A DNA stretch of 32,483 bases, from positions 3,395-35,877 of the forward strand of contig JAUNGI010000026.1 of NCBI GenBank assembly GCA_030524525.1, written 5' to 3'. The DNA comes from Lachnospiraceae bacterium. GTDB lineage: Bacteria; Bacillota; Clostridia; Lachnospirales; Lachnospiraceae. Made by a program: the position numbers and the translations under genes. Shown here one piece after another: positions 15,896 through 24,433 of this stretch (within the stretch, counting starts at the first letter, position 1; each line of letters starts with the position of its first letter). The notes under the pieces are model-generated. The model ran no database searches, was not told the origin of the DNA, and saw nothing but the letters and a program-made list of their open reading frames with translations.

Positions 15896-15980
15896 AAATG
15901 CGGCTGCTCCTGTCGTTTATTCGGTTCCCTTCTGTTGTAGCATAGAAGGAAGTCGTTTGTCAACGGAGCGCTGGACGGAT

Positions 15981-16009
15981 GAATAATTCCCCATTTCTTA
16001 CAGATACTA
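15981..16009 (+). promoter_or_regulatory. Candidate sigma-G/sigma-F promoter for spoVT
   Basis: GAATA (15981-15985), a 17-base spacer and GATACTA (16003-16009) match the forespore sigma-G pattern (GHATR and CATWHTA) except for the first base of the -10 box. In Bacillus subtilis spoVT is transcribed by sigma-G. Confidence 0.45.
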
Positions 16010-16048
16010 GCAGCACAATTTTTGCAAGAAATGGAGGAAGTTTCATAT

Positions 16049-16594
16049 ATGAAAGCAACAGGAATCGTGCGTCGGATCGACGATCTGGGGCGGGTCGTCG
16101 TACCGAAGGAGATTCGAAGGACTCTGCGGATCCGCGAGGGGGACCCCATCGAAATATTTACCAACCGGGAGGGGGAAATCATCCTGAAAAAATATTCCCG
16201 CATCGGCGAGATGACGGAGTTTGCCAAGTCCTATGCGGAGGCGGTGGCGCAGACGCTCGGTCATATCGTCGTCATTGCGGATACGGATCAGATCGTGGCG
16301 GTCAGCGGCGCGGCAAAAAAGGAGTGGCTTCAAAAGCCCCTGAGCCGGGAATTTGAAAGCACGCTTTACAATCGGGAGACCGTCGTTGCGACAAAGGAGG
16401 AGCAGGGGTTCGTTCCGATCTCCGAGGATATTTCCGACGTTTCCAGCGAGGTCATTGTTCCGATCGTCAGCGAGGGCGACGCCATCGGCGCCTTTCTGAT
16501 CCTGAGCCGGGAAGCGAAGGTGCGCTTGGGGGAAACGGAGACAAAGGTGGCTTCGGCGGCGGCGTCCTTCCTTGGAAAGCAGATGGAGGGCTGA
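16049..16594 (+). CDS. spoVT: Stage V sporulation transcription regulator SpoVT
   Basis: SpoVT is a forespore transcription factor that tunes the sigma-G regulon. The 181 residues show an AbrB-type swapped-hairpin DNA-binding domain at the N-terminus (MKATGIVRRIDDLGRVVVPK, then EIRRTLRIREGDPIEIF) and a C-terminal GAF-like domain from about residue 60 (GHIVVIADTDQIVAVSG ... SEVIVPIVSEGDAIGAFLIL). The length equals that of the B. subtilis protein. ATG 16049 is chosen because GGAGG lies nine bases upstream and the AbrB domain starts there; an earlier ATG at 16022 would add nine unconserved residues. It opens the conserved spore-former block. Confidence 0.96.
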   Translation: MKATGIVRRIDDLGRVVVPKEIRRTLRIREGDPIEIFTNREGEIILKKYSRIGEMTEFAKSYAEAVAQTLGHIVVIADTDQIVAVSGAAKKEWLQKPLSREFESTLYNRETVVATKEEQGFVPISEDISDVSSEVIVPIVSEGDAIGAFLILSREAKVRLGETETKVASAAASFLGKQMEG

Positions 16595-16663
16595 AAAATC
16601 GCCCCGGAATCCAAAAAAACGACGAAAAAAAGACAGAAAAACGGCGAAACTCTGTAATTAAGC

Positions 16664-16692
16664 TTGACAATGCTAAGATTAACCATTATAAA
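16664..16692 (+). promoter_or_regulatory. Strong sigma-A promoter for hup
   Basis: Perfect TTGACA (16664-16669), a 17-base spacer and TATAAA (16687-16692). The leader is about 85 bases long. Confidence 0.8.
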
Positions 16693-16782
16693 TTAAACTA
16701 GAGTGTTATGCTTGAGGTCTGCTCGTGCGTATGAAATGCAGGCAGCGAAAATTTTTCGTATATCTATACAGGAGGATGTAGA

Positions 16783-17058
16783 ATGAATAAGACAGAGTTA
16801 GTTGCAGCGATTGCAGAGAAGGCAGGCGTTAAGAAGGAAGACGCTAAGAACATGGTAGACGCTTTTATTACCGTTGTTACGGATGAGATGGTAGCCGGTG
16901 AGAAGGTCGCGCTGGTTGGCTTCGGTACCTTTGAGGTTTCCGAGAGACCGGAGAGAACCGGACGGAATCCTTTGACCGGAGAAGATATCGTGATCGCCGC
17001 TTCGAAGCAGCCGAAGTTCAAGGCGGGCAAGCTTTTGAAGGAAGCTGTAAACGCATAA
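16783..17058 (+). CDS. hup: HU family DNA-binding protein
   Basis: HU is the abundant nucleoid protein that bends and compacts DNA. The 91 residues have the whole family pattern: helical N-terminal [20 protein letters not shown], then [22 protein letters not shown] with the arm that ends in the Pro-tipped ribbon, and the [13 protein letters not shown] tail. AGGAGG lies eight bases before the ATG. It has its own promoter and terminator, so it is a single-gene unit inside the block. Its codon use is more A/T at third positions than that of its neighbours, as is common for highly expressed genes. Confidence 0.97.
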   Translation: MNKTELVAAIAEKAGVKKEDAKNMVDAFITVVTDEMVAGEKVALVGFGTFEVSERPERTGRNPLTGEDIVIAASKQPKFKAGKLLKEAVNA

Positions 17059-17075
17059 GTGCGAGTTGGGATACG

Positions 17076-17106
17076 GGCTGCCGGAAACCGGCAGCCTGTT
17101 TTTTGT
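17076..17106 (+). terminator. Intrinsic terminator after hup
   Basis: Perfect GGCTGCCGG/CCGGCAGCC stem with an AAA loop, followed by TGTTTTTTG. Confidence 0.92.
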
Positions 17107-17230
17107 TCTATAGGAAACTGCGTCCCCTATAGAACAAAAAACGCTCCGCGGGGATCGCACTGCGGCGGAAAGGAATTGTGTCGCCAGAGCGACCCGCCGC
17201 AGGCGGAGAATCTCGCGAGCGAGATTCTTT
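17105..17230 (+). repeat. Structured dispersed repeat, copy 2
   Basis: The copy starts with a perfect 10-base inverted repeat GTTCTATAGG/CCTATAGAAC (17105-17114/17126-17135). It then has CTGCGGCGG/CCGCCGCAG (17160-17168/17194-17202) around GTCGC/GCGAC (17180-17184/17189-17193), and GAATCTCGC/GCGAGATTC (17208-17227). It lies between hup's terminator and rqcP, directly before copy 3. Confidence 0.85.
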
Positions 17231-17352
17231 GTTCTTCTATAGGAAACTGCGTTCCCTATAGAACAAAAAACGCTCCGCGGGGATCGCACTGCGGCGGAAA
17301 GGAATCGTGTCGCCGGAGCGACCCGCCGCAGGCGGAGAATCCCGCACTGCGG
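17231..17352 (+). repeat. Structured dispersed repeat, copy 3 (tandem)
   Basis: Nearly identical to copy 2 over about 110 bases, with the same CTATAGG, CTGCGGCGG (17289-17297/17323-17331) and GTCGC/GCGAC (17309-17322) stems. The last hairpin is replaced by CCGC/GCGG (17342-17352) followed by seven T residues, which resembles a weak terminator ahead of rqcP. Confidence 0.85.
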
Positions 17353-17384
17353 ACTTTTTTTACTTATAAGGAGATAAGAAACCT

Positions 17385-17624
17385 ATGAGATTGGACAAAT
17401 ACCTGAAAGTTTCCCGGCTCATCAAGCGCCGGACCGTCGCCAACGAGGCCTGCGACGCCGGGCGCGTAAAGATCAACGGCAAGGTCGCCAAGGCTTCCGC
17501 GGAGGTCAAGGTCGGGGACGTGCTGGAGATCGGCTTTGGAACGAAAGAGGTTCGCGTCGAGGTGACGGAGATCTTGGCGACGACCAAAAAAGAGGAAGCC
17601 AAGGAGATGTTCCGCTACCTGTAA
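17385..17624 (+). CDS. rqcP: S4-domain RNA-binding protein RqcP (YabO/Hsp15 family)
   Basis: RqcP, formerly YabO, works with RqcH on stalled 50S subunits and helps to add alanine tails in ribosome-associated quality control. The 79 residues are almost wholly an S4 domain: MRLDKYLKVSRLIKRRTVAN, the Cys-Asp-Ala-Gly-Arg-Val turn, INGKVAKASAEVKVGDVLEI and a short charged tail. AAGGAG lies 13 bases before ATG 17385. The place between hup and yabP is the same as in B. subtilis. It is separated from hup by two structured repeats, and I see no clear promoter of its own. Confidence 0.95.
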   Translation: MRLDKYLKVSRLIKRRTVANEACDAGRVKINGKVAKASAEVKVGDVLEIGFGTKEVRVEVTEILATTKKEEAKEMFRYL

Positions 17625-17642
17625 TTTACGGCTGCGGTCTTG

Positions 17643-17670
17643 GCATAATCCGGAAGCGCGGGCATATAGT
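17643..17670 (+). promoter_or_regulatory. Candidate sigma-E promoter for yabPQ
   Basis: GCATAAT (17643-17649), a 13-base spacer and CATATAGT (17663-17670) resemble the mother-cell sigma-E boxes (KMATATT and CATACAnT), though the spacer is one base short. In B. subtilis yabP and yabQ are sigma-E genes. Confidence 0.4.
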
Positions 17671-17754
17671 ATACCGTGCAGACTGCGCGAAGCCGGGACC
17701 TTCGGCGGAAAGCGCAGGAAACTGTCGTTAACAAGCGTGCCGGAAGGGAAATGC

Positions 17755-18039
17755 ATGGAGACAGCGAAATCAAATGCAGGTCACAGCCTGATCCTGAGTG
17801 ATCGGAAGCTTTTGGAGCTCAAAGGGGTAAACGACGTCCGGGCGTTTGACGAGACGGAGGTCATGCTGGAAACGGAGCTGGGGATGCTCCTTGTCCGGGG
17901 GAAAAATTTGCAGGTCAAGCGTCTTACGCTGGAGCAGGGCGAGCTGTCGCTGGAGGGAGAGATCGAGGGGCTGATCTATTCACAGAAGGTCGGACGGAAA
18001 AAGTCGGGAGAATCGACGCTTCGGCGCCTGTTCGGGTAG
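17755..18039 (+). CDS. yabP: Sporulation protein YabP
   Basis: YabP is a small mother-cell sporulation protein, paired with YabQ and required for normal spore formation in B. subtilis. The 94-residue protein has the family core: HSLILSDRKLLELKGVNDVR, AFDETEVMLETELGMLLVRG, KNLQVKRLTLEQGELSLEGEI and the ending IEGLIYSQ. ATG 17755 is preceded by GGAAGGG; a GTG at 17737 would add six residues but has no ribosome-binding site. yabQ follows after seven bases. No membrane segment is present. Confidence 0.9.
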   Translation: METAKSNAGHSLILSDRKLLELKGVNDVRAFDETEVMLETELGMLLVRGKNLQVKRLTLEQGELSLEGEIEGLIYSQKVGRKKSGESTLRRLFG

Positions 18040-18046
18040 GTGCTCC

Positions 18047-18430
18047 ATGGCGACTTCAATGCTGCGCGCCGAGCTGCTGCTCGTGGCGGGCTGTTTGGCG
18101 ACCGGTTTTTTGGCGGCGGCGGCGTATGAATTGCTTCTGCTGTTTCGGCTGCTTCTGCCCCACGGCAAGCTGCTGACCGGGATCGGGGACGTGCTGTTTT
18201 TCGGCTTGGCGGCGCTTGCCTCGTACGAGACGATCTACCGGCTGGGCGACGGGATCGTGCGGTATTATGCGGCGCTTGCCTTGGCGGGAGGAGCCTTTCT
18301 CTGGATAAAAATTGCGGTTTCGGTGCAAAAGCGATTGCAAAAGCGGCGATATCGGCGTAAAATGAAACAAGCAAAAGGTGCCGCGGCACAGACGGAGCGT
18401 ACAAATGGCAAGGAAGCAAGCAGTTCGTAA
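18047..18430 (+). CDS. yabQ: Sporulation protein YabQ
   Basis: YabQ is a polytopic membrane protein of the forespore outer membrane needed for cortex formation in B. subtilis. This 127-residue version has three hydrophobic segments (about 7-33, 45-65 and 72-93), with the typical GFLAAAAYELLLLFR and GDVLFFGLAALASYETIYR patterns, then a basic tail. It is shorter than the B. subtilis protein. Its last 26 bases overlap the start of divIC in another frame, so translation is probably coupled. Confidence 0.85.
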   Translation: MATSMLRAELLLVAGCLATGFLAAAAYELLLLFRLLLPHGKLLTGIGDVLFFGLAALASYETIYRLGDGIVRYYAALALAGGAFLWIKIAVSVQKRLQKRRYRRKMKQAKGAAAQTERTNGKEASSS

Positions 18431-18758
18431 ACCGAAGATAACAAGACGGGTGGAGCCCGTGCGGAAGAAAAACCGGCGTCTGCTGTCGGTGATGATTTTG
18501 GTATTTGCCTGCATTGTCCTCAGCATTACCATGATGCATCTAAAAAAGAAGGAAGAACAGGAATATGAGGAGAAGCTGGCGGAAAAGAACCGATTGGAAC
18601 GATTGATCGCCGAAGAACAGAGCCAGACGGAGACAATATCCAACTACAAAGCCTATGTTCAGACCACAAGCTACATCGAGGAGATCGCAAGAGAGGTTTT
18701 GGGACTCGTTTATAAAGACGAGGTCTTGTTTCGCCCGGCAAAAGGAAACGAAGATTAA
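18405..18758 (+). CDS. divIC: Cell division protein DivIC (FtsB-like septum initiator)
   Basis: DivIC forms the FtsL-DivIC-DivIB complex that activates septal wall synthesis. The 117-residue protein has a basic cytoplasmic N-terminus, one membrane segment (about 26-45, LLSVMILVFACIVLSITMMH), and a coiled coil (KKKEEQEYEEKLAEKNRLER and onward). It ends with the family's YIEEIAREVLGLVYKDEVLF. The ATG at 18405 lies inside yabQ and has GGAG nine bases upstream; a GTG at 18378 would add nine residues. A terminator starts at its stop codon, so the yabP-yabQ-divIC unit ends here. Confidence 0.92.
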   Translation: MARKQAVRKPKITRRVEPVRKKNRRLLSVMILVFACIVLSITMMHLKKKEEQEYEEKLAEKNRLERLIAEEQSQTETISNYKAYVQTTSYIEEIAREVLGLVYKDEVLFRPAKGNED

Positions 18759-18799
18759 CCGTGAGTTTTGGAGCAAATCCGGACTCGCGGTATTTTTTT
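18759..18799 (+). terminator. Intrinsic terminator after divIC
   Basis: CCGTGAGT pairs with ACTCGCGG (one G-U pair), followed by TATTTTTTT. It separates the divIC unit from spoIIE. Confidence 0.8.
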
Positions 18800-18840
18800 G
18801 CCCGATTTTGTGATACGATTTTTCTCCGCGCGCAACGGAA

Positions 18841-18874
18841 AGCGACAAAGATTCCCGCCCCGTTTTGCTATACT
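18841..18874 (+). promoter_or_regulatory. Candidate Spo0A-controlled promoter for spoIIE
   Basis: TATACT (18869-18874) is a good -10 box. Nineteen bases before it, at 18841-18849 on the minus strand, lies TTTGTCGCT, which matches the Spo0A box (TTTGTCRAA) at seven of nine positions. There is no standard -35 box at 17 bases. In B. subtilis, spoIIE has a Spo0A-activated sigma-A promoter with an unusual spacing, so the arrangement is suggestive. Confidence 0.4.
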
Positions 18875-18906
18875 TGACGCAAAAGAAGGGGAGGAGCGTG
18901 CAGCGC

Positions 18907-20106
18907 ATGGAATTGGTAAAAGAGGCAGAGGAAATTGTCCGCCCCAATCGGGACTGGGGCTACGGAATTGCCGGATATCGCCTGAAGGAGCTTTCGGAGG
19001 TTATGAATGCGATCGCGGTGGGCTATCAAAGAAGGGGAGACGCTCTGCCTCTCGGTCAGACGCTGCGGGAAGCGGACGCTCCGGAGGGCGGGATCTCGCA
19101 GAGCGCGCTGTGGAGCCGCCTGCTTCGGGAGTGCCGGGAAATGCTGGCGAAGCAGTACCAAGGGCTGGCGGAGATGTTTCAGGCGGTGTCGCTGGGCTTT
19201 GCCGACGGCAACAAACAGTCGAGGGAGCTTCGCGACTTTGTAAAGGAGCGTCTTTCGGAGGAGAAAATCCGCGTCCGTCAGGTGATTTTTGTGCCGGTGG
19301 GAAACGACCGCCGGGAGATCCATATGGTCGCCCGCATTACGCACGGAGTCAATCGACTGACCGACGAGATCGCCTACCTGCTTTCGCAGGTGATGGGCGA
19401 AACGTTCGTGCCGGCGGAGGGCTGCAAGCGGGTATTCGGCAGGGAATACGATTATTATGTGTTCCGGCAGGTCGAGACCTATCGGCTGGTGACCGGCGCC
19501 GTGCGCGCTTCCAAGACCGCGGGAGAGCCTTCGGGGGACAATTATTCGGTCATTAAGCCCTGCTTCGGCGAGGCCGCCATGATCATTTCCGACGGGATGG
19601 GCTCCGGAAGGCAGGCGTATATGGAAAGCGCGGCGGTGATCGAGCTGATGGAGCTGTTTTTGAAGGCGGGCTTCCGGGAGGAATCCATGATCTCGCTTAT
19701 CAATTCGGTGCTTCTGCTGGGAACCGAGGCGCAGTCCTATTCGACCCTCGACCTGAGCCTTGTGAATCTGTTCGACGGTACGGTATGCTTTGCAAAATCC
19801 GGCGCGTCGCTGACCTATATCAAGCACGAGGACTGGGTGGAGATGATCGAAAATACGAGTCTGCCCATCGGGATGCTGCCGGAGATCCGCCCCTGCATCA
19901 CGCGGAAGCGACTGTTCCACGGCGAGAGCATCATTATGATCAGCGACGGCGTGACCGATTATTTGTCCGCGCAGTTCGTGAAGGAGATGCGGGACGGGAA
20001 GCCGCAGGATATGGCGGGCGCGATCCTGCTGGAGGCGCTCAAGGGCAATCACTATGAGCCTGCGGACGATATGACGGTGCTTGTGGCAAAGCTGGAACGA
20101 ATTTGA
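18907..20106 (+). CDS. spoIIE: SpoIIE-type PP2C phosphatase lacking the membrane domain
   Basis: SpoIIE dephosphorylates SpoIIAA to switch on sigma-F in the forespore and also binds FtsZ at the polar septum. The 399-residue protein covers only the C-terminal half of the usual protein of about 800 residues. A helical regulatory region (1-160) is followed by the PP2C phosphatase, with metal-binding motifs SGDNYSVIKP, MIISDGMGSGRQA, MISDGVTDY and PADDMTVLV. The ten membrane segments normally at the N-terminus are absent, and the 148 bases between the divIC stop and this start cannot hold them. ATG 18907 is preceded by GGGGAGGAG. The place next to divIC and before tilS is the orthologous locus. 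It is either a soluble variant or an assembly deletion. Confidence 0.88.
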   Translation: MELVKEAEEIVRPNRDWGYGIAGYRLKELSEVMNAIAVGYQRRGDALPLGQTLREADAPEGGISQSALWSRLLRECREMLAKQYQGLAEMFQAVSLGFADGNKQSRELRDFVKERLSEEKIRVRQVIFVPVGNDRREIHMVARITHGVNRLTDEIAYLLSQVMGETFVPAEGCKRVFGREYDYYVFRQVETYRLVTGAVRASKTAGEPSGDNYSVIKPCFGEAAMIISDGMGSGRQAYMESAAVIELMELFLKAGFREESMISLINSVLLLGTEAQSYSTLDLSLVNLFDGTVCFAKSGASLTYIKHEDWVEMIENTSLPIGMLPEIRPCITRKRLFHGESIIMISDGVTDYLSAQFVKEMRDGKPQDMAGAILLEALKGNHYEPADDMTVLVAKLERI

Positions 20107-20208
20107 GAAAAAAGGGTTGCGTTCGGCTTGCGGAATGTCTACAATGGAAGCAGCCTCCGGCGGCGCTTTTGCCGCGGGGAAATGCGGAACGGAACGGAAA
20201 CGAAGAAC

Positions 20209-21621
20209 ATGCTTCAAAGGATAACGCGGTATGCGGAGGAAAAGGGATTGTTGGCACAGGGAGACCGGCTCGTGATCGGCGTAAGCGGCGGGGCGGATTC
20301 CATGTGCCTGCTTTTGGTGCTCGCCGAACTGCGGAAGAGCCATGCGCTTGCGCTGCACGTCGTTCATGTGCATCACGGGATCCGCGGAGAGGAGGCGGAC
20401 CGCGACGCGGCGTTCGTGGAGGAGACGTGCCGGAGCTTGGAGGTTCCCTGCAGGGTCGTCCGGGTCCCGGTTCCGGAGCTTGCGAGGGAGCAGGGGATCG
20501 GGCTGGAGGAAGCGGGACGGAACGCCCGCCGACGGTGCTTTTTGGAGGAGGCGCTTCGGGTCGGAGCAAACAAGATCTGCTTGGCGCATCACCGGGACGA
20601 TCAGGCGGAGACCGTTTTGTTCCGGGCGCTGCGGGGCACCGGCATCCGAGGTCTTGCGGGAATGGCGCCCCTGAGCCGCCCCTTTGCGGAGCCGGTGGCC
20701 GTGGTGCGCCCTCTGCTGTGCGTGGGCAGGGCGGAAATTCTGGAATTCCTGCGGGCGGCGGGGCAGAGCTGGCGCGAGGATTCGACAAACGGGACCGACG
20801 CCTATACGCGGAATTTCCTGCGCAATCAGGTGTTCCCGCTGCTTCGTCAGGTCAATCCGCAGGCGGAGCTTCATCTGGCGCAGCTTGCGGAGCAGGCGGG
20901 AAGCTTTGCGGAATGGACGGAAGCGGAGCTTGCGGAGGTCTATGAAAACGCCGTGCGCGGCGATACGCTTCGGATCGCCGCCGTACAGGAGCTGCCGGAT
21001 GCGCCGCGCCGTGAGGTGCTGCTTCGCTGGCTTCGGGCGCTCTCCGGAGAAAACAGAGATTGGAATGCGCTGCACGCGGAGGAAGTGGAGCGTCTGATGC
21101 GCGGTCAGACGGGGCGGGAGGTTTGTCTTCCCTATGGCGTCCGTCTGGTGCGGGAATATGACCGGATCTGTCGAAAAAGCGCGGAAACGCCCGAAGCTTT
21201 TCCGACGGTGCGGCTTGACTTGGAGCGGGACGGATTCGCGGAAATCGAGCTGACAGGGAATCAAAAGCTCCGCATTTCGCTGAAAGAGAGAAAAAAAGAG
21301 GAAGCGATACCAAAAAATAAGTATACGAAATGGTTTGATTATGATAAAATAGGGCAAGAACTTTCCATTAGAACAAGGCGCGCAGGAGATTACCTGAATA
21401 TATCGGTGAACGGCGGCAGAAAGCGTTTGCAGGATTACTTTGTGGACGCCCGCATTCCGGCGGACGAACGGGGGAGCCTTCCGCTGCTGACGGCGGGATC
21501 TCTGGTGCTGTGGGTCGTCGGGTACCGGACGAGCGAAAGCTGCCGGGTGGACGACGATACCCGCCGGGTGCTGGCGGCGGAACTGTGGAAAGCAGATAAG
21601 GACAAAGGACGACGGATATGA
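20209..21621 (+). CDS. tilS: tRNA(Ile)-lysidine synthase TilS
   Basis: TilS converts C34 of tRNA-Ile(CAU) to lysidine with ATP and lysine, so that it reads AUA as Ile; it is essential. The 470-residue protein has the N-type PP-loop VIGVSGGADSMCL near residue 25, HVVHVHHGIRGEEADRD, the LAHHRDDQAETVLFRALRG motif, EDSTN and RNFLRNQVFP. The C-terminal domains include KWFDYDK and RTRRAGDYLNISVNGGRKRLQDYFVDARIP. The start at ATG 20209 gives the normal N-terminus; an ATG at 20182 would add nine residues with a poorly placed GGGG. The 3' part, at about 21290-21360, is locally A+T rich. It overlaps hpt by four bases (ATGA), so the two are coupled. Confidence 0.95.
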   Translation: MLQRITRYAEEKGLLAQGDRLVIGVSGGADSMCLLLVLAELRKSHALALHVVHVHHGIRGEEADRDAAFVEETCRSLEVPCRVVRVPVPELAREQGIGLEEAGRNARRRCFLEEALRVGANKICLAHHRDDQAETVLFRALRGTGIRGLAGMAPLSRPFAEPVAVVRPLLCVGRAEILEFLRAAGQSWREDSTNGTDAYTRNFLRNQVFPLLRQVNPQAELHLAQLAEQAGSFAEWTEAELAEVYENAVRGDTLRIAAVQELPDAPRREVLLRWLRALSGENRDWNALHAEEVERLMRGQTGREVCLPYGVRLVREYDRICRKSAETPEAFPTVRLDLERDGFAEIELTGNQKLRISLKERKKEEAIPKNKYTKWFDYDKIGQELSIRTRRAGDYLNISVNGGRKRLQDYFVDARIPADERGSLPLLTAGSLVLWVVGYRTSESCRVDDDTRRVLAAELWKADKDKGRRI

Positions 21622-22151
21622 AGGAAAACATAAGCGTACTCCTCTCCGAGGAACGGGTGCTGGCCCGCATCGGAGAGCTGGCGGAGCAGATTTCCCGCGA
21701 CTTTGCGGGGAAGGAGCTGAAGCTGATCTGCATTTTGAAGGGCAGCATTTTCTTTACGACGGAGCTGGCAAAGCGGATCTCGCTTCCGGTAAAGCTGGAT
21801 TTTATGAGCGTTTCGAGCTACGGGGACAAAACCGAGAGCTCCGGACGCGTGAAGATCGTAAAGGACCTGGATGAGAGCGTCGAGAACGAGCATGTTCTTG
21901 TGATCGAGGACATTGTCGATTCCGGGCGGACGCTCTCGTTTTTGCTGGAGCTTTTGAAAAGCCGGAGGCCGGCGAGCCTGTCGCTGTGCACTCTTCTGGA
22001 TAAGCCGGAGCGGCGCGTTGTCGAGGTAAACGTCGATTATACGGGCTTTGAGATCCCGGATGAGTTTGTCGTCGGCTTTGGGCTGGATTATGCGCAGCGG
22101 TACCGTGCGCTTCCGTATGTCGGCGTTCTGCGCATGGATGAGAGTAGATAA
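21618..22151 (+). CDS. hpt: Hypoxanthine phosphoribosyltransferase
   Basis: Hpt salvages hypoxanthine and guanine to IMP and GMP with PRPP. The 177 residues hold the whole family pattern: LKLICILKGSIFFTTELAKR, LDFMSVSSYG, the PRPP-binding VLVIEDIVDSGRTLSFLLE, and EIPDEFVVGFGLDYAQRYR with the purine-stacking region. The ATG overlaps the tilS stop. The tilS-hpt-ftsH order is the standard one; in B. subtilis Hpt and TilS are known to interact and regulate ftsH. Confidence 0.97.
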   Translation: MKENISVLLSEERVLARIGELAEQISRDFAGKELKLICILKGSIFFTTELAKRISLPVKLDFMSVSSYGDKTESSGRVKIVKDLDESVENEHVLVIEDIVDSGRTLSFLLELLKSRRPASLSLCTLLDKPERRVVEVNVDYTGFEIPDEFVVGFGLDYAQRYRALPYVGVLRMDESR

Positions 22152-22205
22152 GAGTCAAAGAAATATGCGGGCGGCGGCGCCGTCCGGGCAGAATGGGAGG
22201 AACCA

Positions 22206-24053
<1,848 letters not shown>

Positions 24054-24180
24054 AAACGGGCTGCTCTTGGCGATTTTTTGTGGAATCTGCCGAAACCGTG
24101 CAGCAATATGCACAAAATAAATTTCAAGTCTTTGTGATGTTTGTGCACACTAAAAGGGTTTTTCGTGGTATATTAATACA

Positions 24181-24278
24181 CGTAAACCCCAATACATTAT
24201 ATAGTTTTTGCTACACCCCATAAGTAACAAAAATACCTTCTCCGAAAAAAGGACAGACTGAAAAGCCTGCCCTTTTTT
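24181..24278 (+). ncRNA. Possible short transcript between ftsH and the amylase gene
   Basis: An extended -10 box, TG-G-TATATT (24166-24174), would start a transcript near 24181 that ends at the terminator at 24245-24278. Its body is C- and A-rich, with CCCC twice, and holds no ORF with a ribosome-binding site. A weak -35 region and the lack of any known RNA family make this only a candidate. Upstream, TGCACAAA (24109-24116) and TTTGTGCA (24140-24147) form a perfect inverted repeat that could be an operator. Confidence 0.3.
24245..24278 (+). terminator. Intrinsic terminator in the ftsH downstream gap
   Basis: AAAAAAGG-A-CAG pairs with CTG-C-CCTTTTTT, and the 3' arm is the T run. It lies about 190 bases after the ftsH stop, so it ends either a long ftsH transcript or the short RNA proposed here. 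Confidence 0.8.
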
Positions 24279-24298
24279 CATTCCGCAGAGCACGTTTT

Positions 24299-24332
24299 CC
24301 TAGGAAGCAAAAAACGCGCCGCGAGGATTGCA
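24299..24332 (+). repeat. Truncated relic of the structured dispersed repeat
   Basis: Bases 24308-24332 match the beginning of the repeat found at 17135-17160 with only three mismatches (AAAAAACGC, CCGCG and GGAT-GCA are shared). A CCTAGGA palindrome is in front, where the intact copies have CTATAGGA. The stems further downstream are missing. Confidence 0.55.
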
Positions 24333-24356
24333 TTCAACCGAATATTATGGTATGAT
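24328..24356 (+). promoter_or_regulatory. Candidate promoter for the GH13 gene
   Basis: TTGCAT (24328-24333), a 17-base spacer and TATGAT (24351-24356). The -35 box falls in the last bases of the repeat relic. Transcription would begin about ten bases before the next terminator hairpin. Confidence 0.5.
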
Positions 24357-24372
24357 TCCAAGGAAAAGAAAA

Positions 24373-24403
24373 CAGGGCAGTCCTATGGCCGCCCTGCTTT
24401 TTT
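24373..24403 (+). terminator. Terminator or attenuator ahead of the GH13 gene
   Basis: CAGGGC (24373-24378) pairs with GCCCTG (24391-24396), followed by C and six T residues. It lies between the candidate promoter and the ATG at 24434, so it would stop most transcripts from that promoter unless it is read through. Confidence 0.7.
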
Positions 24404-24433
24404 AGGACGGGTTAGAACGGGAATAGAAAAGAT

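Noticed and set aside
17059-17388. 109-codon frame over repeat copies 2 and 3
   Set aside because: It is the duplicated repeat read through in frame, with the same peptide twice; it starts inside the hup terminator region and has no ribosome-binding site.
18759-18906. A frameshifted N-terminal membrane domain of SpoIIE before the phosphatase
   Set aside because: The gap is only 148 bases and contains a terminator and promoter-like sequence; no hydrophobic frame of useful length is present in any reading.
18868-21357. 829-codon open frame on the minus strand opposite spoIIE and tilS
   Set aside because: It is antisense to two clear genes. G+C-rich codon bias keeps stops out of one opposite frame, and the translation is low-complexity in Arg, His and Pro, with no motifs.
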